Origin: Polydrusus tereticollis
Lineage: Eukaryota; Arthropoda; Insecta; Coleoptera; Curculionidae
Direction: 5' to 3'
Length of the DNA stretch: 64,000 nucleotides
Assembly: GCA_963920685.1 (NCBI GenBank)
Contig: OY987336.1
Span: 25,060,876 to 25,124,875 of the forward strand
Under the pieces are notes generated by a model. The model ran no database searches. It was not told where the DNA came from and was given only the letters and a program-made list of their open reading frames with translations. Each line of letters begins with the position of its first letter. Positions within the stretch are counted from its first letter, which is position 1. The translations under genes and the position numbers were made by a program. Below, piece after piece: positions 62,807 to 64,000 of this stretch.

Positions 62807-64000
62807 CCCCTCCTCGCTAAATTCCTTCAAACCCAAAAGATTTTTAAATTTATTGAATAAAATACATTGCAATCCTTTAGTAAGTATATCTGCTTGTTGA
62901 TTTTCTGTATTAACATACTTTAAAACTATTAAACCACTATTATAGTAATTACAAACAAAATTAAACTTTAGGTCAATATGTTTTACGCGCTTATTATTTG
63001 TAGGATTTTTAATTAATGCTATACAACCCTGATTATGTCTTCGTAAAACACAACATTTTCGAAATTAACACCTAAATCTAAAAATAACTTTTTCAACCAT
63101 AATCCATCACAAACAGCTGTACATAGTGCAACTAGTTCAGCTTCTGTTGTTGATAATGATACGCAATTTTGTTTTCTAGTAACCCACATCAATGTATTAT
63201 TAAAAGCTTTAAAAACATAACCTGTTACAGACTTACGATCATGTGTATCGCTTCCCCAATCCGAGTCTACAAAACAACACAAATCCTTATTGTTACTGTT
63301 TCTTTTATATTCTACCCCTACATTAATAGTTTCTTTTAAATATTTTAGTACTCTTTTTAAATGATTCCAAACTTCATCAGATGCCTTGTCTTGAAAACGA
63401 CTAAAATAATTAACAGCAAAACATATATCAGGCCTACTGCCTAGCATCAGATACATAAGACACCCAACAAGTTCTCTTATTGGTTTCTTAGTTATTATTT
63501 CAATATCAGTACACAAATCTATATTCAGTTTTGGATCTATAGGTATTACAGACCCTTTACAATCTCCCATACCAAATCGATTAAGTATACCTTTTATATA
63601 TCTAGATTGATTTATTCTCAAAATACCTTTCTCACGATCATATAGTATCTCTAATCCTAAGAAGTTTTTCAGCACACCCTTGTCTTTTATTAAAAATTTA
63701 TTCATTAGTTTATTTTCAATTTCATCAACGTATGAGACACATAAACCTGCTAAGATTATGTCATCCACATATAAAACCAAATAAACTTCATTATTTTGTT
63801 TTCTCAAAACATAGAGACAATAGTCATTTTCGGACCTAATAAAACCTATCTCTAATAAGAAAGAATTAATTTCTTCATTCCAGCATTTTGATGATTGACG
63901 TAACCCGTAAAGAGATTTATTTAACTTTAAAACCTTATCTGTTTTATCATTAGTTCCTTCTGGATAATAAATATAAACATTTTCTGTTAATTTACCATTT
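62801..64000 (-). pseudogene. copia reverse transcriptase and RNase H (partial)
   Basis: Open from the right edge: NKSLYGLRQSSKCWN, then VLYVDDIILAG (the canonical YVDD active site), FLGLEILYD, LVGCLMYLMLGSRPDICF, RNase H with CCFVDSDWGSD (catalytic Asp) and SVTGYVF, and LSTTEAELVAL (catalytic Glu). A two-base insertion near 63032 shifts the last part (RVKHIDLKFNFV, QADILTKGL) to another frame, which ends in a stop overlapping the first bases of the LTR. This single lesion suggests a young element. It is a different copia lineage from that at 2919-15731. Confidence 0.9.

Larger units (their letters stand above)
62604..64000 (-). mobile_element. copia element, 3' part, running off the right edge
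   Basis: Minus-strand copia with its 3' LTR (62604-62806) and the reverse transcriptase/RNase H end of pol. It inserted just after the protease region of the gypsy element. Confidence 0.88.

Noticed and set aside
1..64000. CRISPR arrays, bacterial operons or ribosome-binding sites
   Set aside because: No regularly spaced short repeats; the sequence is a spliced, transposon-rich arthropod genome.

Overview
The window is a transposon-saturated, AT-rich stretch of an arthropod nuclear genome, almost certainly an insect. A beetle is my guess from overall style, but nothing here proves the order. Evidence: spliced genes with GT/AG introns, an insect-type TATA plus TCAGT core promoter, copia-type LTRs primed by an internal initiator-tRNA fragment, jockey/CR1-like LINEs, mariner, pogo, PIF/Harbinger and hAT remnants, and one giant Maverick/Polinton-type element. 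No tRNA, rRNA or CRISPR was found.

Host layer. Two copies of one segment, both read on the minus strand, carry a C2H2 zinc-finger gene. Each has an exon A and an acidic exon B joined at phase-2 boundaries. Copy 2 also keeps a 398-codon zinc-finger exon C, giving a 490-codon reading frame: 57252-57122, 44342-44196, 39735-38541. Copy 1 keeps exon A (20526-20390) and exon B (2279-2133); its zinc-finger exon would lie left of position 1. Most of the other mobile DNA sits inside the introns of these two copies.

0-22 kb. Intron A-B of copy 1 holds a 16.4-kb nest: a LINE tail with an 8-bp TSD, then a TA-flanked element with about 230-bp inverted ends, then a copia element. The copia is cut in two places, by a PIF/Harbinger-like transposon (which itself holds a tyrosine-recombinase element, foldbacks and a tandem duplication) and by a LINE. 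A second tyrosine-recombinase element and a mariner follow.

22-24.4 kb. A hAT-type MITE with a perfect 8-bp TSD is followed by a GC-rich transcription unit with a textbook core promoter.

24.5-35.4 kb. This is the most interesting part: a Maverick/Polinton (adintovirus-like) element with long inverted ends and a perfect 6-bp TSD. Its genes are a zinc finger joined to the amino-terminal part of protein-primed DNA polymerase B, a capsid-like protein, an adenovirus-type protease, a phospholipase A2 capsid-type protein, a packaging ATPase, a fibre-like coiled-coil protein, a DDE integrase with chromodomain, a BIR (IAP-type) protein and a membrane protein. A 200-N assembly gap falls exactly where the polymerase body should be. 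The element split a mariner-type transposase gene, whose halves still join in frame.

35.4-64 kb. Here are a LINE scrap, a gypsy gag, the zinc-finger exon, an apparently intact seven-exon gene (DUF4806-like) inside inverted repeats, a LINE split by a 6-kb DNA transposon that holds a pogo-like element, a nearly complete LINE, a decayed IS630/mariner gene, a gypsy element hit by a small Harbinger derivative and a LINE scrap, and a copia running off the right edge on the minus strand.

Several insertions can be verified because the host reading frame closes when the insert and one TSD copy are removed. This gives a relative order of events.
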